A DNA stretch of 64,000 nt from Gynuella sunshinyii YC6258 (lineage in GTDB: Bacteria > Pseudomonadota > Gammaproteobacteria > Pseudomonadales > Natronospirillaceae), in NCBI RefSeq assembly GCF_000940805.1, contig NZ_CP007142.1:5060593-5124592 (forward strand). Reading direction: 5' to 3'. A program made the position numbers and the translations under genes. The first letter of the stretch is position 1; every line of letters starts with the position of its first letter. Below are positions 1 through 9,181 of the stretch, piece by piece. Below the pieces are notes generated by a model. The model was not told the origin of the DNA. It saw only the letters and a list, made by a program, of their open reading frames with translations, and made no database searches.

Positions 1-1134
1 CATCCGCGACTGGCACACATGATTTGCGAACAACCGGGAGACCTGACCGTCAGACTGGCAGTGTTACTGCAGGAGCGTCCCGTGCCTCAGGGCATGGTCG
101 ATGACTCCTGGTTGAAGCAGACGTTGACCACGAGCGAACGACAGTTACAGCAAAGGTTATCGAAACTCGTCACCATGGGTCACTATCCGGATTGGAAAGC
201 CGCTCTGTGCCAGGCTTTTCCCGACCACATTGGCCATCGACTGAGCGACAACAAAATAAAACTCGCTAATGGCCAACAACTGACAATAACGAAACCGGAC
301 AGCTATGCACCCTGGCTACTGGCGCTCAAATTCAACGACCAGAGAATTATCAGCTGGATAGACCTGAAGGATTTCCAGCCTCAAGCATTCCCAAATATGT
401 TGATAAAACAAAATAACCTGACATTGGAAAACAACCGTCTTCAGGCCAAAGAGGTCGAGCTATTCGGTCGCATCCGGCTGAAGCAGCGCAATATCCCTGT
501 GAACGTAGAGCAACGCCTTCAATTCTGGGATGATTATTTCCACCATCATGGCCTCAGCGATGTTCCCCTGACGGACGCGGAAAAAATCCTGCTGAAACGA
601 ATGTCCTGGATGTCAGAACTCACCCATGACGAACAGTGGCCAGGGAAAAGCCGCTCGCCGCTTGATTTTTTGTGCGAGCATCGACAACAGTATCTGCTTC
701 CCATATGCACCGAAGTCAACTGCTTAAATGACATTGAAATTAGTCGAGCCTTGGATATGATGCTGAGCTGGGAACAACGACAGGCCTTGGATAACATGCT
801 GCCCGTGTCGATTGTTATAAATGACCGGCCAAGACCACTTGTCTATGGTGAACAGGGTCGGGTATCCATTGCTATCAAACTGCAGGAGACTTTCGGGTTG
901 CTCAAGAATCCAACCATCGCCGGAGGCCGTATTCCGGTTGTCTTTGAGCTGTTGTCTCCCGCCGGCAGACCATTACAGATCACCGCAGATCTGGAACACT
1001 TCTGGCATCACAACTATCAGGACATCCGCAAAGAGATGCGTGGCCGCTATCCAAAACATCCCTGGCCGGAAGATCCTGTCAACGCCAAACCGACTGCATA
1101 TACCAAACGCCATGCCGCCAGGAGTGAACTGTGA
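1..1134 (+). CDS. hrpB: HrpB-type ATP-dependent helicase, 3' part
   Basis: The frame is open from base 1, so only the last 377 codons are present and the gene begins outside the window; the ATPase motifs of this DExH-box helicase are not visible. The identification rests on the C-terminal HrpB domain: LLSPAGRPLQITADL followed by KEMRGRYPKHPWPEDP near the end is the family hallmark, and such C-termini belong to HrpB rather than HrpA. The exact cellular role of HrpB is poorly defined (a predicted RNA helicase). The TGA stop overlaps the GTG start of dgkA by four bases (GTGA), so the two are probably co-translated. Confidence 0.93.
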   Translation, partial: HPRLAHMICEQPGDLTVRLAVLLQERPVPQGMVDDSWLKQTLTTSERQLQQRLSKLVTMGHYPDWKAALCQAFPDHIGHRLSDNKIKLANGQQLTITKPDSYAPWLLALKFNDQRIISWIDLKDFQPQAFPNMLIKQNNLTLENNRLQAKEVELFGRIRLKQRNIPVNVEQRLQFWDDYFHHHGLSDVPLTDAEKILLKRMSWMSELTHDEQWPGKSRSPLDFLCEHRQQYLLPICTEVNCLNDIEISRALDMMLSWEQRQALDNMLPVSIVINDRPRPLVYGEQGRVSIAIKLQETFGLLKNPTIAGGRIPVVFELLSPAGRPLQITADLEHFWHHNYQDIRKEMRGRYPKHPWPEDPVNAKPTAYTKRHAARSEL

Positions 1135-1505
1135 CCAAGAATGGAACCAAAGGGTTCAGCAGATTGATCAATGCAACCCGTTTTACGTTTAAGGGATTGA
1201 TCGCTGCATGGAAAAATGAAGAAGCTTTCCGCCTTGAAGTACTTGGACTGCTTTGTATTCTGCCTCTGGCAATCTGGCTGGCCAGCAGTTATCTGCAGTT
1301 TGCTTTACTATTGGGAAGTGGCTTGGTGGTGGTGATCGTTGAGCTGATCAATTCTGCCATCGAAGCTGTGGTGGATCGAATTGGTGAAGAACGTCATGAG
1401 TTGTCAGGTCGTGCCAAGGACATGGGATCTGCGGCGGTATTTCTGGCGCTGATCCTTACAGCAATTATCTGGATTGCAGTAGTATTTGACCGCTTTTCAG
1501 GTTAG
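1131..1505 (+). CDS. dgkA: Diacylglycerol kinase
   Basis: 124 residues, the normal size for the small integral-membrane diacylglycerol kinase, which phosphorylates diacylglycerol released by periplasmic glycan modification and returns it to phospholipid synthesis. Visible hallmarks are an amphipathic N-terminus (residues 1-30, KNEEAFRLE), three membrane helices (about 33-52, 56-75, 100-119) and the catalytic stretch ELINSAIEAVVDRIG with the nearby AKDMGSAAV. The start is GTG at 1131, preceded by AGGAG, and overlaps the hrpB stop by four bases. Nothing unusual is seen. Confidence 0.96.
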   Translation: MTKNGTKGFSRLINATRFTFKGLIAAWKNEEAFRLEVLGLLCILPLAIWLASSYLQFALLLGSGLVVVIVELINSAIEAVVDRIGEERHELSGRAKDMGSAAVFLALILTAIIWIAVVFDRFSG

Positions 1506-1512
1506 GGACCAC

Positions 1513-1878
1513 TCAAAAGTGTTTGTAAGGCCAGTAGTCAGCAGGACGATCCTCGATCTTCTCCAGCGCAGCCACCTGTTGCTCAAAAGCCGAGATAATT
1601 TTCATGGTGTATCCAAAAGACTCTTCATCATCCATATTGATCGTCGTCACGACCAGACACAAACGACTGCAACATCGCTGATGACTTTTGATAAACAAAT
1701 TATCAATTTGCCATTGCTCAGCAAACTCAGTCAGCAGTTCCGGGGAAGATATCGGGGTTTTGACTTTAAGCCACCAACACCGCTCCCAGCTGTTTCGGGA
1801 GAGGCGTCTTTTGGGGGGGAGAAAGGGAATGTCAGGCTGTTCCAGGTTAAATTCAAATAAATTTTCCGCAAAAGCCAT
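1513..1878 (-). CDS. Hypothetical protein
   Basis: An open frame of 121 codons from ATG 1878; a TTG at 1893 would add five residues. I do not recognise the family. The product is small and soluble, with no signal peptide or membrane segment; it is rich in Trp and Phe, with a central KSHQRCCSRLCL patch and an acidic NMDDEES stretch. It is convergent with dgkA (7 bp between stops). No clear Shine-Dalgarno precedes either start and an opposite-strand frame of similar size exists, so its reality rests on its natural amino-acid composition only. Confidence 0.5.
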   Translation of the reverse strand: MAFAENLFEFNLEQPDIPFLPPKRRLSRNSWERCWWLKVKTPISSPELLTEFAEQWQIDNLFIKSHQRCCSRLCLVVTTINMDDEESFGYTMKIISAFEQQVAALEKIEDRPADYWPYKHF

Positions 1879-2043
1879 AACACTGATATCCAATTAGTCA
1901 ACTACATGCTGTTAAAAACAAGGGTCTGTGACAATTAGTATAGCTGTTCAAAAAACAAACAGTCATAAAACAGCCATTTTTTCATGCTCGAAGCGCTCCA
2001 TGCTGTTGTTTTTTTGCAGAACTGAGAACCTATTCTCATCTGA

Positions 2044-2409
2044 CTAACAGATTCCCTGGATATCTCCATCTTCAGGACGACAATACATTTCGTATAACAA
2101 TGCCATCAGTCGACCAATTTTGGGGTCATTAATACGATAATAAACGGTTTGAGCTTCTTTGCGTACCGCCACAAGCTGATCATGACGCAGTTTGGCTAGA
2201 TGTTGTGATAACGCAGACTGACTCAATGGGACTTTCTCATTGATTTGCGATACAGACATCTCTCCATCCAGCAGATTACACATAATAATAAGCCGACAAT
2301 CATGACTGAGTGCCTTCAGCAATGCAGCAACCTGGCCTGCTTTACTACTCAGTTCATCAATCGATTGAGAAGCCATATCCAATACTAAAACTCCTGTAGA
2401 AGGTTTCAT
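2044..2409 (-). CDS. ArsR-family repressor, BigR/YgaV-like
   Basis: 121 residues. The winged-helix DNA-binding core is clear: SQINEKVPLSQSALSQHLAKL (about 54-74) is the helix-turn-helix, followed by the wing REAQTVYYRI-type segment (KEAQTVYYRIND, 84-95). Cys44 in helix 2 (LIIMCNLL) and Cys110 in the last helix (YEMYC) sit where BigR, SqrR and YgaV carry the cysteine pair that responds to persulfide or oxidation; Cys38 and a terminal Cys121 are extra. I infer a thiol-based sulfide/redox sensor rather than an arsenic or zinc sensor. No sulfur-oxidation genes adjoin it; the divergent neighbour is an RDD membrane protein. Confidence 0.85.
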   Translation of the reverse strand: MKPSTGVLVLDMASQSIDELSSKAGQVAALLKALSHDCRLIIMCNLLDGEMSVSQINEKVPLSQSALSQHLAKLRHDQLVAVRKEAQTVYYRINDPKIGRLMALLYEMYCRPEDGDIQGIC

Positions 2410-2481
2410 TCGTGGTTAATTATCGTAAACTAGTTTAATCGAAAATAAAAAGCAGTTGCATTTTGCCTAAGTCCTTTGTCT

Positions 2482-2922
2482 ATGTCATCACAATCATTAC
2501 CTAAGCCATCTTTGTTTAAAATACTTGCCGCCATTTTCTATGATCTGATTGTGGTTTGCGGCATCCTCATGATTACCGGATTTATCATAATCCCTATTTA
2601 TCATGGACTAACGCATGAAGATTCTGTCCCGGCTGGCAACTGGCTGTTCCGTATCATCCTCTATCTGGTGGTATTTGGTTATTATGCTTTTTCCTGGTTG
2701 CGGGGAGGACAGACAATTGGAATGAAGTCCTGGAAACTGAGATTGGTCAGTGATACCCATAAGCCCATGACCCTACCCAAACTCTTTATTCGTTTTGTTG
2801 GAGGACAGTTATCATTTTCGATCGCACTGATCGGTTACCTGATGCTGCTAATTGGCCCACGACACCGAATGCTGCATGACCTCATCAGTGGTAGTCATAT
2901 TGTAAGCCTGCAAACCAAATAA
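2482..2922 (+). CDS. RDD family membrane protein
   Basis: 146 residues from ATG 2482 (an in-frame TTG lies two codons earlier at 2476). The RDD pattern is present: an early membrane helix with a conserved Asp (AAIFYDLIVV, about 15-24), a second helix near 55-70, the linker GGQTIGMKSWKLRLV and a third helix ending before RHRMLHDLISGSHIV. The biochemical function of RDD proteins is not settled; ion transport roles have been proposed for some. It is convergent with lptG. RDD genes next to lptG/lptF are a common gammaproteobacterial arrangement, so the location is ordinary. Confidence 0.85.
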   Translation: MSSQSLPKPSLFKILAAIFYDLIVVCGILMITGFIIIPIYHGLTHEDSVPAGNWLFRIILYLVVFGYYAFSWLRGGQTIGMKSWKLRLVSDTHKPMTLPKLFIRFVGGQLSFSIALIGYLMLLIGPRHRMLHDLISGSHIVSLQTK

Positions 2923-3058
2923 GCAGATGACCTACTGGCAGGCGATGGTTTTTTGTGCGATGAAAAAGCATAAAAACCACCGAGAGAGCGCAGTTTAAAG
3001 ATCATAAATGATCTTCTTGAGATAGTTTTTAACGCTTATTCACCCTGTCAATAACTCA

Positions 3059-4117
3059 CTAACCGACCCGGCGAAGTAACCACAACCCCACACCGCCACA
3101 AAGTATGATAGGCAGCGAATCTATGATGATCGGATCGATATCGTAAATCATGGCAAACGAAGGCAGGATGTTTTCGCTCATTTTAATCAGCAGGCCAACC
3201 AGCACACCCGCAAATATTCGTGTTCCCATTGCCACTTCACGCAAAGGGCCAAAGATGAAACTGATTGCCACCAGTACCAATGCCGCAGTCATGACAGGTC
3301 GCAAAGCTTTTTCCCAGAACGCCAGTTCATATTTACTGGCATCTATTCCCTGAGCATTTAGATAGGAAACGTACTTCCACAAACCCAATATGCTCAACTT
3401 GCCCGGCTCAACAATCAGCGTACTCAGTAACTCAGGGGTAACATCAGTGTTCCAGGTCATCACATCATACTGATGCTGTTCAATAAAACGATCGCGGAAA
3501 TCATCCTGTTCTACGTTAAACAATTGCCACTGATTGTGCTCAAATTTTCCGTTTTTGGCAGAAATCATCCCTGTCGGCTGCCCATTGCTATTCACAATAT
3601 AACGACGCAAACCCTCAACATTTCCTTCAGGTGTCAAGGCTCCAAAATAGATAAACTCACTGCCGTCCTTGTGCCAAAAACCATAACGACCGGAAGAAGT
3701 ATCTTCATGGCTTCGGGTACTGCGATAGGCCTGACCATAACTTTCGGCCATTGGAATAAGGGTTTCTCCCAATAATCCCACCACAATCATGATTACCAGC
3801 ACCGGCTGCAACACCCTGATGGTAATGGCAGGGATAGAAAAACCCGCTGCCCGGATCACTGTGAGTTCACTTGAGTTGGCCAGAGAACCAAGGCCGGTCA
3901 AGCAACCAACCAATACAATCAGAGGAAATAGCTCATATAATCGACTCGGTGATGTAACCAGCACAAACCATAAGGCCTGAACCACCTGATAATCCCCTTC
4001 AAGACCATAGCTGAACTCGCTCAACCCCGTCATCATGTATTCAATAATGCCGAATACCAGCAAAACAGTCAGAATGTGAGTAAAAATACGCTTCCATAAA
4101 TAAAGATTAAGGATCAT
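3059..4117 (-). CDS. lptG: LPS export permease LptG
   Basis: 352 residues of the YjgP/YjgQ family. With LptF it forms the membrane part of the LptB2FG transporter that extracts lipopolysaccharide from the inner membrane and passes it to LptC-LptA. Helices lie near 12-32, 58-78, 98-120 and, after a periplasmic beta-jellyroll (about 135-265), near 270-290, 300-320 and 328-348. LYELFPLIVLVGCLTGLGSLA followed by SELTVIRAAG is the cytoplasmic coupling region expected of LptG. Its ATG overlaps the lptF stop by four bases (ATGA), so the pair is translationally coupled. Confidence 0.95.
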   Translation of the reverse strand: MILNLYLWKRIFTHILTVLLVFGIIEYMMTGLSEFSYGLEGDYQVVQALWFVLVTSPSRLYELFPLIVLVGCLTGLGSLANSSELTVIRAAGFSIPAITIRVLQPVLVIMIVVGLLGETLIPMAESYGQAYRSTRSHEDTSSGRYGFWHKDGSEFIYFGALTPEGNVEGLRRYIVNSNGQPTGMISAKNGKFEHNQWQLFNVEQDDFRDRFIEQHQYDVMTWNTDVTPELLSTLIVEPGKLSILGLWKYVSYLNAQGIDASKYELAFWEKALRPVMTAALVLVAISFIFGPLREVAMGTRIFAGVLVGLLIKMSENILPSFAMIYDIDPIIIDSLPIILCGGVGLWLLRRVG

Positions 4118-5178
4118 CCATGCTTCCTTTTACGAAGCCATGAAGGCAGAGCGGTAAAAAACAAACACAAAGCCACCGTACCAAACTGCAAAATATGGAT
4201 CCCATACTCCAGCGGAATACGACCTTTGGAAACATTCTTATCCCAATCGTTCAGAAGAAAATTAAATACGGCGTATAGCAACACGGCAGGAAACACTTTC
4301 AAAAAGCGTCCTTGCCGGGGATTGATTTTACTGAGAGGCACAGCAATAAATACGGCCACCAGAATATTTAGCGGCGTCAATATCCGCCACATCAGCTCTG
4401 CCTTGTGTTTTATATTGTCTGATTTCAACAGCTCAACTGTACTGATATTGCGATTACGTGTTCTTGGACGCTTTTGCTGTTCAGCGATTTTCACGCCGTA
4501 TTCGCGAAAGTCGGTCAGATTAAATTCACTCTGAAACGGAATACCCTGCTGCTGCACACCCTGAGTCAATACCAGATAACGGGATCCAGAGTTACGATCC
4601 ACCCGAATTTCGCCACCCTGAGCGTAATAGATCTCTTCCGGACTGTTGACCAGGAAGATGTTACTGAGTTGCTGCCCATCTCCAGACTTCTCGCCAACGT
4701 ACATCACCTGGCCATTATTGCCGACTTTCATAAAGCGACCGACATTAATCAGGTCAAATGGTGTCAGACTGTCCTGTTCTGCCCATGCTTGAGCCGCATG
4801 CTGCTGAGCCCAGGGTGACAACCAAAGGTTATTGACCCATAGGAATACTGCCAGCAAACCTGCCGGTACCAGCGTAACCTTGACCAGTTGCCGATACTGA
4901 AAACCGCAGGCGAACAGTGCTGTCATTTCATATTCTGAGTACATGCGCCCGTAAGCAATCAGGATTCCGAGCAAAAAGCCGGCTGGCAAAGCCTCCTGAA
5001 GAAATAACGGCACATAATAGAGAATAATAACGAACAACTCACCCGACGCACCTTGTCCGGATACTGCATCCTCCAGCCAGCGGCGCAGCCAGTTACTCAT
5101 GGTCATTACCACAATAACACCGGTAATCGCGAAGGTTGGAAAGAATATCTGCCGGGATAAATAACGAACGATGATCAA
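4114..5178 (-). CDS. lptF: LPS export permease LptF
   Basis: 354 residues, first gene of the lptF-lptG pair. The N-terminus MIIVRYLSRQIFFPTF is typical LptF. Helices lie near 12-32, 53-78 and 100-120; a periplasmic domain follows (about 130-255) and three helices close the protein. QEALPAGFLLGILIAYGRMY and YEMTALFACG form the coupling segment that contacts the LptB ATPase. The start codon is TTG at 5178, supported by the conserved N-terminus and by an upstream AGGT; no in-frame ATG fits better. It diverges from pepA, the classic gammaproteobacterial pairing. Confidence 0.95.
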   Translation of the reverse strand: MIIVRYLSRQIFFPTFAITGVIVVMTMSNWLRRWLEDAVSGQGASGELFVIILYYVPLFLQEALPAGFLLGILIAYGRMYSEYEMTALFACGFQYRQLVKVTLVPAGLLAVFLWVNNLWLSPWAQQHAAQAWAEQDSLTPFDLINVGRFMKVGNNGQVMYVGEKSGDGQQLSNIFLVNSPEEIYYAQGGEIRVDRNSGSRYLVLTQGVQQQGIPFQSEFNLTDFREYGVKIAEQQKRPRTRNRNISTVELLKSDNIKHKAELMWRILTPLNILVAVFIAVPLSKINPRQGRFLKVFPAVLLYAVFNFLLNDWDKNVSKGRIPLEYGIHILQFGTVALCLFFTALPSWLRKRKHG

Positions 5179-5569
5179 ACTGTGTTTACCTAAATGACAG
5201 GTCAGAAAACCTGCTGTACCGATAATTGTTCAAATGTCTGCTGTTTAGATGATTTTACAGAACTGTCAATCAAATCGTATTTACCACACGATTGCAATGA
5301 TCACGCAAAACTCAACCTTTATTCACAAGGTCCGGTTGGAATTTTCCGGACTGACACCATCATCCACCCAAAGCCTGACACACAAACAGTTTTCATGGCC
5401 ACGTTTTATCCTTTATCACCGGCTCCCCTGTGAGAACAAGCTAAAGCGCAGCCTCTATCCGCTGGATTTCCACTGCTACCATTACTTCAGTAGAGCGGCT
5501 CTCTGTCGGCTCTGGTTTTCGTGTATCATGGCGACATATTTCCTAATGCTAAGCCTTACAGGACAGTCT
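5179..5569. other. Intergenic region between lptF and pepA
   Basis: A 391-base divergent promoter region. The pepA reading frame is open back to 5249, but the 107 extra codons lack the family's sequence character and pepA has a good ribosome site at 5561-5563, so this stretch is read as non-coding. I see no convincing palindrome, RNA gene or repeat in it. Confidence 0.6.
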
Positions 5570-7039
5570 ATGAAAGTATCCGCATCAAATGTCTCACTCA
5601 CCCAAGTTCAGAGTCAGGCATTGTTTGTTTTTAATTTCGAAAATGGTAACAACAAAACGATAGACTTACTGGCAGAACAGAGTAAATCCATCGCCGGTCT
5701 TACAGGCGAAGGATTGTTGTCCACCGAACCAGGCACGGTTACTCCAGTGTTCAATGCAGACGGTCTGGCAGTTAAAATTGTGTATGCTGTGGGTTGTGGC
5801 AAAGCTGGTGACTTCAACGAAAATGCATTTATCAAAGCCATAAAAGCTATTGCCGAAACCATGGTCAAGGCTAAGTTGAACGATGCCACGGTGGCACTTG
5901 ATAACCTGTCTATCCAACATCGCAGCATTCATTGGAAAGCGCAGAAATTCACGGAAGTCTGCTTATCCTCCTTTTACAAATATGATGCTACGCTGTCAGA
6001 AAAAAGCGGTGAACCCAGCCTTGAACAATTAACCCTTCATTCTCAGGAGACCAGTCTGGAACTGGCCATAGATACTGGCCGCAGCATTGCCCATGGCATT
6101 AACGTGGCTCGTGAACTGGGCAATCTTCCTGGCAATATCTGTACCCCAACGTATCTTGCAGAACAGGCCCTGGCACTTGCCGGAGCTTATTCAGATATCG
6201 AAGCACAAGTCATCGATGAAATGGAACTTGATAGCATGGGAGCCGGATGTTTCATGTCTGTTTCAAGAGGCAGTGACCAGCCGGGCAAGCTCATTATCAT
6301 TCAATACAAAGGTGCCGAAGAAAACCAGAAGCCCTATGTACTGGTTGGTAAGGGAGTGACATTCGATACCGGTGGAATCAGCCTGAAACCCGGCCCGGGC
6401 ATGGACGAAATGAAATTCGATATGTGTGGAGCAGCATCCGTTCTGGGCACAATGAACACTCTGGCCGAACTGAAACCCTCGATCAATGTTGTCGGCATTA
6501 TCGCCGCGGTTGAAAACATGCCCTCGGCAGTGGCCACCAAACCTGGCGATGTCGTCACTTCGTTATCAGGCAAAACGGTAGAAATTCTGAACACGGATGC
6601 TGAAGGCCGACTGGTATTGTGTGATGCGCTGACGTATGCAGAACGTTTCGAACCAGAAACCGTCATCGATATCGCCACCCTGACCGGAGCGATTGTGGTT
6701 GCTCTGGGGCATCATCCGACAGGTGTGTTTGCCAATGACGAAACCCTGCAGCAAGAGCTGGTGGCAGCTGGTCAGGAAGTCTGGGACCGTGGCTGGCCGA
6801 TGCCGATATGGGACGAATACAAGGAAGAACTGAAATCGCCGTATGCTGATCTCGCCAATATCGGTACTGCTGGAAGAGCCGGTGGTTCGAATGTTGCCGC
6901 AGCGTTCCTGTCAGCATTCGCCGAAAAGTTCAGATGGGCTCATCTCGATATTGCCGGTACCGCCTGGAATAACCGTAAAGAAGGCGCATCCGGACGGCCA
7001 GTGGCCATGCTGACCCAATATCTGCTGGATCGCTGCTAA
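5570..7039 (+). CDS. pepA: Leucyl aminopeptidase PepA
   Basis: 489 residues, the usual length of this M17 cytosolic aminopeptidase, which removes N-terminal residues using two divalent metals. The start is ATG 5570 preceded by ACAGGACAG; the open frame upstream is ignored because MKVSASNVSLTQVQS already looks like a normal PepA N-terminus. The metal-binding and catalytic stretches are intact: VGKGVTFDTGGISLKPG, MKFDMCGAASVLG and NTDAEGRLVLCDALTYAE. In some gammaproteobacteria PepA also acts as a DNA-binding protein (XerA/CarP); nothing here shows whether that applies. It diverges from lptF. Confidence 0.96.
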   Translation: MKVSASNVSLTQVQSQALFVFNFENGNNKTIDLLAEQSKSIAGLTGEGLLSTEPGTVTPVFNADGLAVKIVYAVGCGKAGDFNENAFIKAIKAIAETMVKAKLNDATVALDNLSIQHRSIHWKAQKFTEVCLSSFYKYDATLSEKSGEPSLEQLTLHSQETSLELAIDTGRSIAHGINVARELGNLPGNICTPTYLAEQALALAGAYSDIEAQVIDEMELDSMGAGCFMSVSRGSDQPGKLIIIQYKGAEENQKPYVLVGKGVTFDTGGISLKPGPGMDEMKFDMCGAASVLGTMNTLAELKPSINVVGIIAAVENMPSAVATKPGDVVTSLSGKTVEILNTDAEGRLVLCDALTYAERFEPETVIDIATLTGAIVVALGHHPTGVFANDETLQQELVAAGQEVWDRGWPMPIWDEYKEELKSPYADLANIGTAGRAGGSNVAAAFLSAFAEKFRWAHLDIAGTAWNNRKEGASGRPVAMLTQYLLDRC

Positions 7040-7066
7040 GCCTAGAAATCCATATCCAGGCAGCCG

Positions 7067-8392
7067 TTAAACCGGCTGCCCCCACATATCGTATTCGTCT
7101 GCATCCTCGATTTTGACCGTCACAATATCCCCTACCTGCAACTGGGTCTGACCATCGAGAAACACCTGCCCATCAATTTCCGGGGCATCGTACTGACTGC
7201 GCCCAACAGCTCCCTCCTCGACCACTTCATCAATGATGACCTGCATGGTCTTACCGATTTTCTGCTGTAGTCGTGCCGCACTGATCTGCTGCTGCAGAGC
7301 CATGAAACGTTCAAACCGCTCCTCTTTCACGGCTTCATCCACTTGATCAGGCAACTCATTGGCAGCTGCACCATCCACCGGCGAATATTTAAAACAGCCC
7401 ACTCGATCCAGCTGAGCCTGTTCGAGAAAATCCAACAGCTCCTGGAAATCCTCTTCGGTCTCACCGGGAAAACCCACGATAAAAGTGCTGCGAATCGTCA
7501 GATCCGGACAGATCTCACGCCATTGTTGAATTCGTTGCAGTACTTTTTCAGAGGCCGCCGGCCGCTTCATCAGCTTGAGGATTTTCTCACTGGCATGCTG
7601 AAACGGAATATCCAGATACGGAAGAATTTTGCCTTCTGCCATTAATGGAATCAGATGATCAACACTTGGATAGGGGTAGACATAATGCAACCGCACCCAA
7701 ACACCCATTCGACCAAGCTGCTCACACAGCTCCTGCAGTCTTGATTTGACCGGCATGCCATCCCAGAATCCGGTGCGATATTTGATATCCACACCATAGG
7801 CACTGGTATCCTGGGAGATTACGAGCAGTTCTTTTACCCCGTTATCGACAAGACGTTTGGCTTCATCCAGTACCGACCCCACCGGCCGGCTGTCCAGATC
7901 ACCACGCATTGAGGGAATAATGCAAAAGGTACAACGATGGTTACAGCCTTCGGATATTTTCAGGTACGCATAGTGGCGTGGCGTCAGTTTGATTCCTTGG
8001 GGCGGAACGAGGCTGGTAAACGGATCGTGCTGAGGAGGAATAACCTCATGTACCTGATTGACGACCGTCTCATACGCATGAGGACCAGTAACCGCCATCA
8101 CATTAGGATGAACTTGACGAATCTGATCCTCTTTGGCACCCAGACATCCGGTCACCAACACTTTGCCATTCTCTTTTAGTGCCTCGCCAATGGCATCAAG
8201 ACTCTCCTGCACGGCACTATCGATAAAACCGCAGGTATTGACCACCACTACATCGGCATCATGATAGCTCGGTACAATATCATAGCCCTCGGCTCTGAGT
8301 TTGGTCAGAATACGCTCGGAATCGACGGTATTCTTAGGACAGCCGAGACTGACAAAACCGACTTTTCCGGAACTGTTGTTGGTCTGAGACAT
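7067..8392 (-). CDS. rimO: Ribosomal protein S12 methylthiotransferase RimO
   Basis: 441 residues. RimO is a radical-SAM enzyme that methylthiolates an aspartate of ribosomal protein S12. The domain order is complete: N-terminal MTTase/UPF0004 domain with cluster cysteines in [20 protein letters not shown] and TGCLGAKE; the radical-SAM core with [12 protein letters not shown] (CxxxCxxC) at about 150; and a C-terminal TRAM domain ending [24 protein letters not shown] and YPYP in the core separate it from MiaB. It is convergent with pepA (27 bp). A GC-rich hairpin spans its stop codon but lacks a T-tract. Confidence 0.96.
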   Translation of the reverse strand: MSQTNNSSGKVGFVSLGCPKNTVDSERILTKLRAEGYDIVPSYHDADVVVVNTCGFIDSAVQESLDAIGEALKENGKVLVTGCLGAKEDQIRQVHPNVMAVTGPHAYETVVNQVHEVIPPQHDPFTSLVPPQGIKLTPRHYAYLKISEGCNHRCTFCIIPSMRGDLDSRPVGSVLDEAKRLVDNGVKELLVISQDTSAYGVDIKYRTGFWDGMPVKSRLQELCEQLGRMGVWVRLHYVYPYPSVDHLIPLMAEGKILPYLDIPFQHASEKILKLMKRPAASEKVLQRIQQWREICPDLTIRSTFIVGFPGETEEDFQELLDFLEQAQLDRVGCFKYSPVDGAAANELPDQVDEAVKEERFERFMALQQQISAARLQQKIGKTMQVIIDEVVEEGAVGRSQYDAPEIDGQVFLDGQTQLQVGDIVTVKIEDADEYDMWGQPV

Positions 8393-8602
8393 GATGTTAC
8401 CCTGGCAAGCGCATTAAAAAAGGGGCGCAATTCTACCCGCATGGCACGACGATAGAAACTGGATCACCGTTAATTTCAATCAGTCTGGCTCCAAAGCAAA
8501 AAAATCTTCTTATAACCCCTCAGATTTCCATATGAGCACGTATTCTCCAGACTCAATGCAACATATAATCCCGCAACTTTTTGACCAGTTAGGAATACTT
8601 TT

Positions 8603-9169
8603 ATGGCGCGTGCTGCCGAATTGAAACCCGGAAAAATTTGTGAAATCAATGGTAAGCAGTATTTCGTTAAAAGTGTGGAAGTGAAAAGTCCTTCTGCACG
8701 TGGAGCGGCAACTCTGTACAAATTCGTATTTAACGAAATTCTGACCAAGCAGAAATATGAAGAGACATTCAAAGGCGATGACATCGTAGGCGATGTTGAC
8801 TACATGACCCGCTCTCTGCAATGTCTGTTCAGTGATGGAGAACAGTTCACTTTTATGGATGTCGAGGACTACAGTCAGTACGTCCTCAACAACGATGAAC
8901 TGGGTGAACAGGTCTCCTGGTTACAGGATGGCATGGAAGGCATTATCGGCATGTTTGTCAATGATGCGTTGCTGGGCATCCAGCTGCCCAACACAGTCAT
9001 TCGTAAAGTCCTTGATACTGCCCCCAGAATGAAAGGAGCGACTGCCACCAAGAGCGCCAAACCCGCCAAGATCGAAGGTGGCATCTCTGTCAACGTTCCC
9101 GATTACATCGAAAATGAAGAAATGATCAAAGTAAATACTCAGACCTACGAATTCATTTCCAGAGCCTGA
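8603..9169 (+). CDS. efpL: EF-P-like translation factor EfpL (YeiP)
   Basis: 188 residues with the three beta-barrel domains of elongation factor P. EF-P-type proteins bind between the P and E sites of the ribosome and rescue stalling, chiefly at proline stretches. The loop that would reach the peptidyl-transferase centre reads SPSARGAATLYKF, with Arg33 at the tip; this is the signature of the YeiP/EfpL subfamily rather than canonical EF-P, whose tip is a modified lysine or a rhamnosylated arginine in another context. EGGISVNVPDYI in domain III is conserved. A separate efp gene is not in this window. Start ATG 8603 has AGGA upstream. Confidence 0.93.
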   Translation: MARAAELKPGKICEINGKQYFVKSVEVKSPSARGAATLYKFVFNEILTKQKYEETFKGDDIVGDVDYMTRSLQCLFSDGEQFTFMDVEDYSQYVLNNDELGEQVSWLQDGMEGIIGMFVNDALLGIQLPNTVIRKVLDTAPRMKGATATKSAKPAKIEGGISVNVPDYIENEEMIKVNTQTYEFISRA

Positions 9170-9181
9170 GTATTTTTCCTC

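Noticed and set aside
5249-5569. Open frame upstream of the pepA ATG
   Set aside because: Extra residues are unlike PepA and the ATG at 5570 has a good ribosome-binding site.
7046-7080. GC-rich hairpin at the rimO stop as a terminator
   Set aside because: No T-tract follows on either strand.
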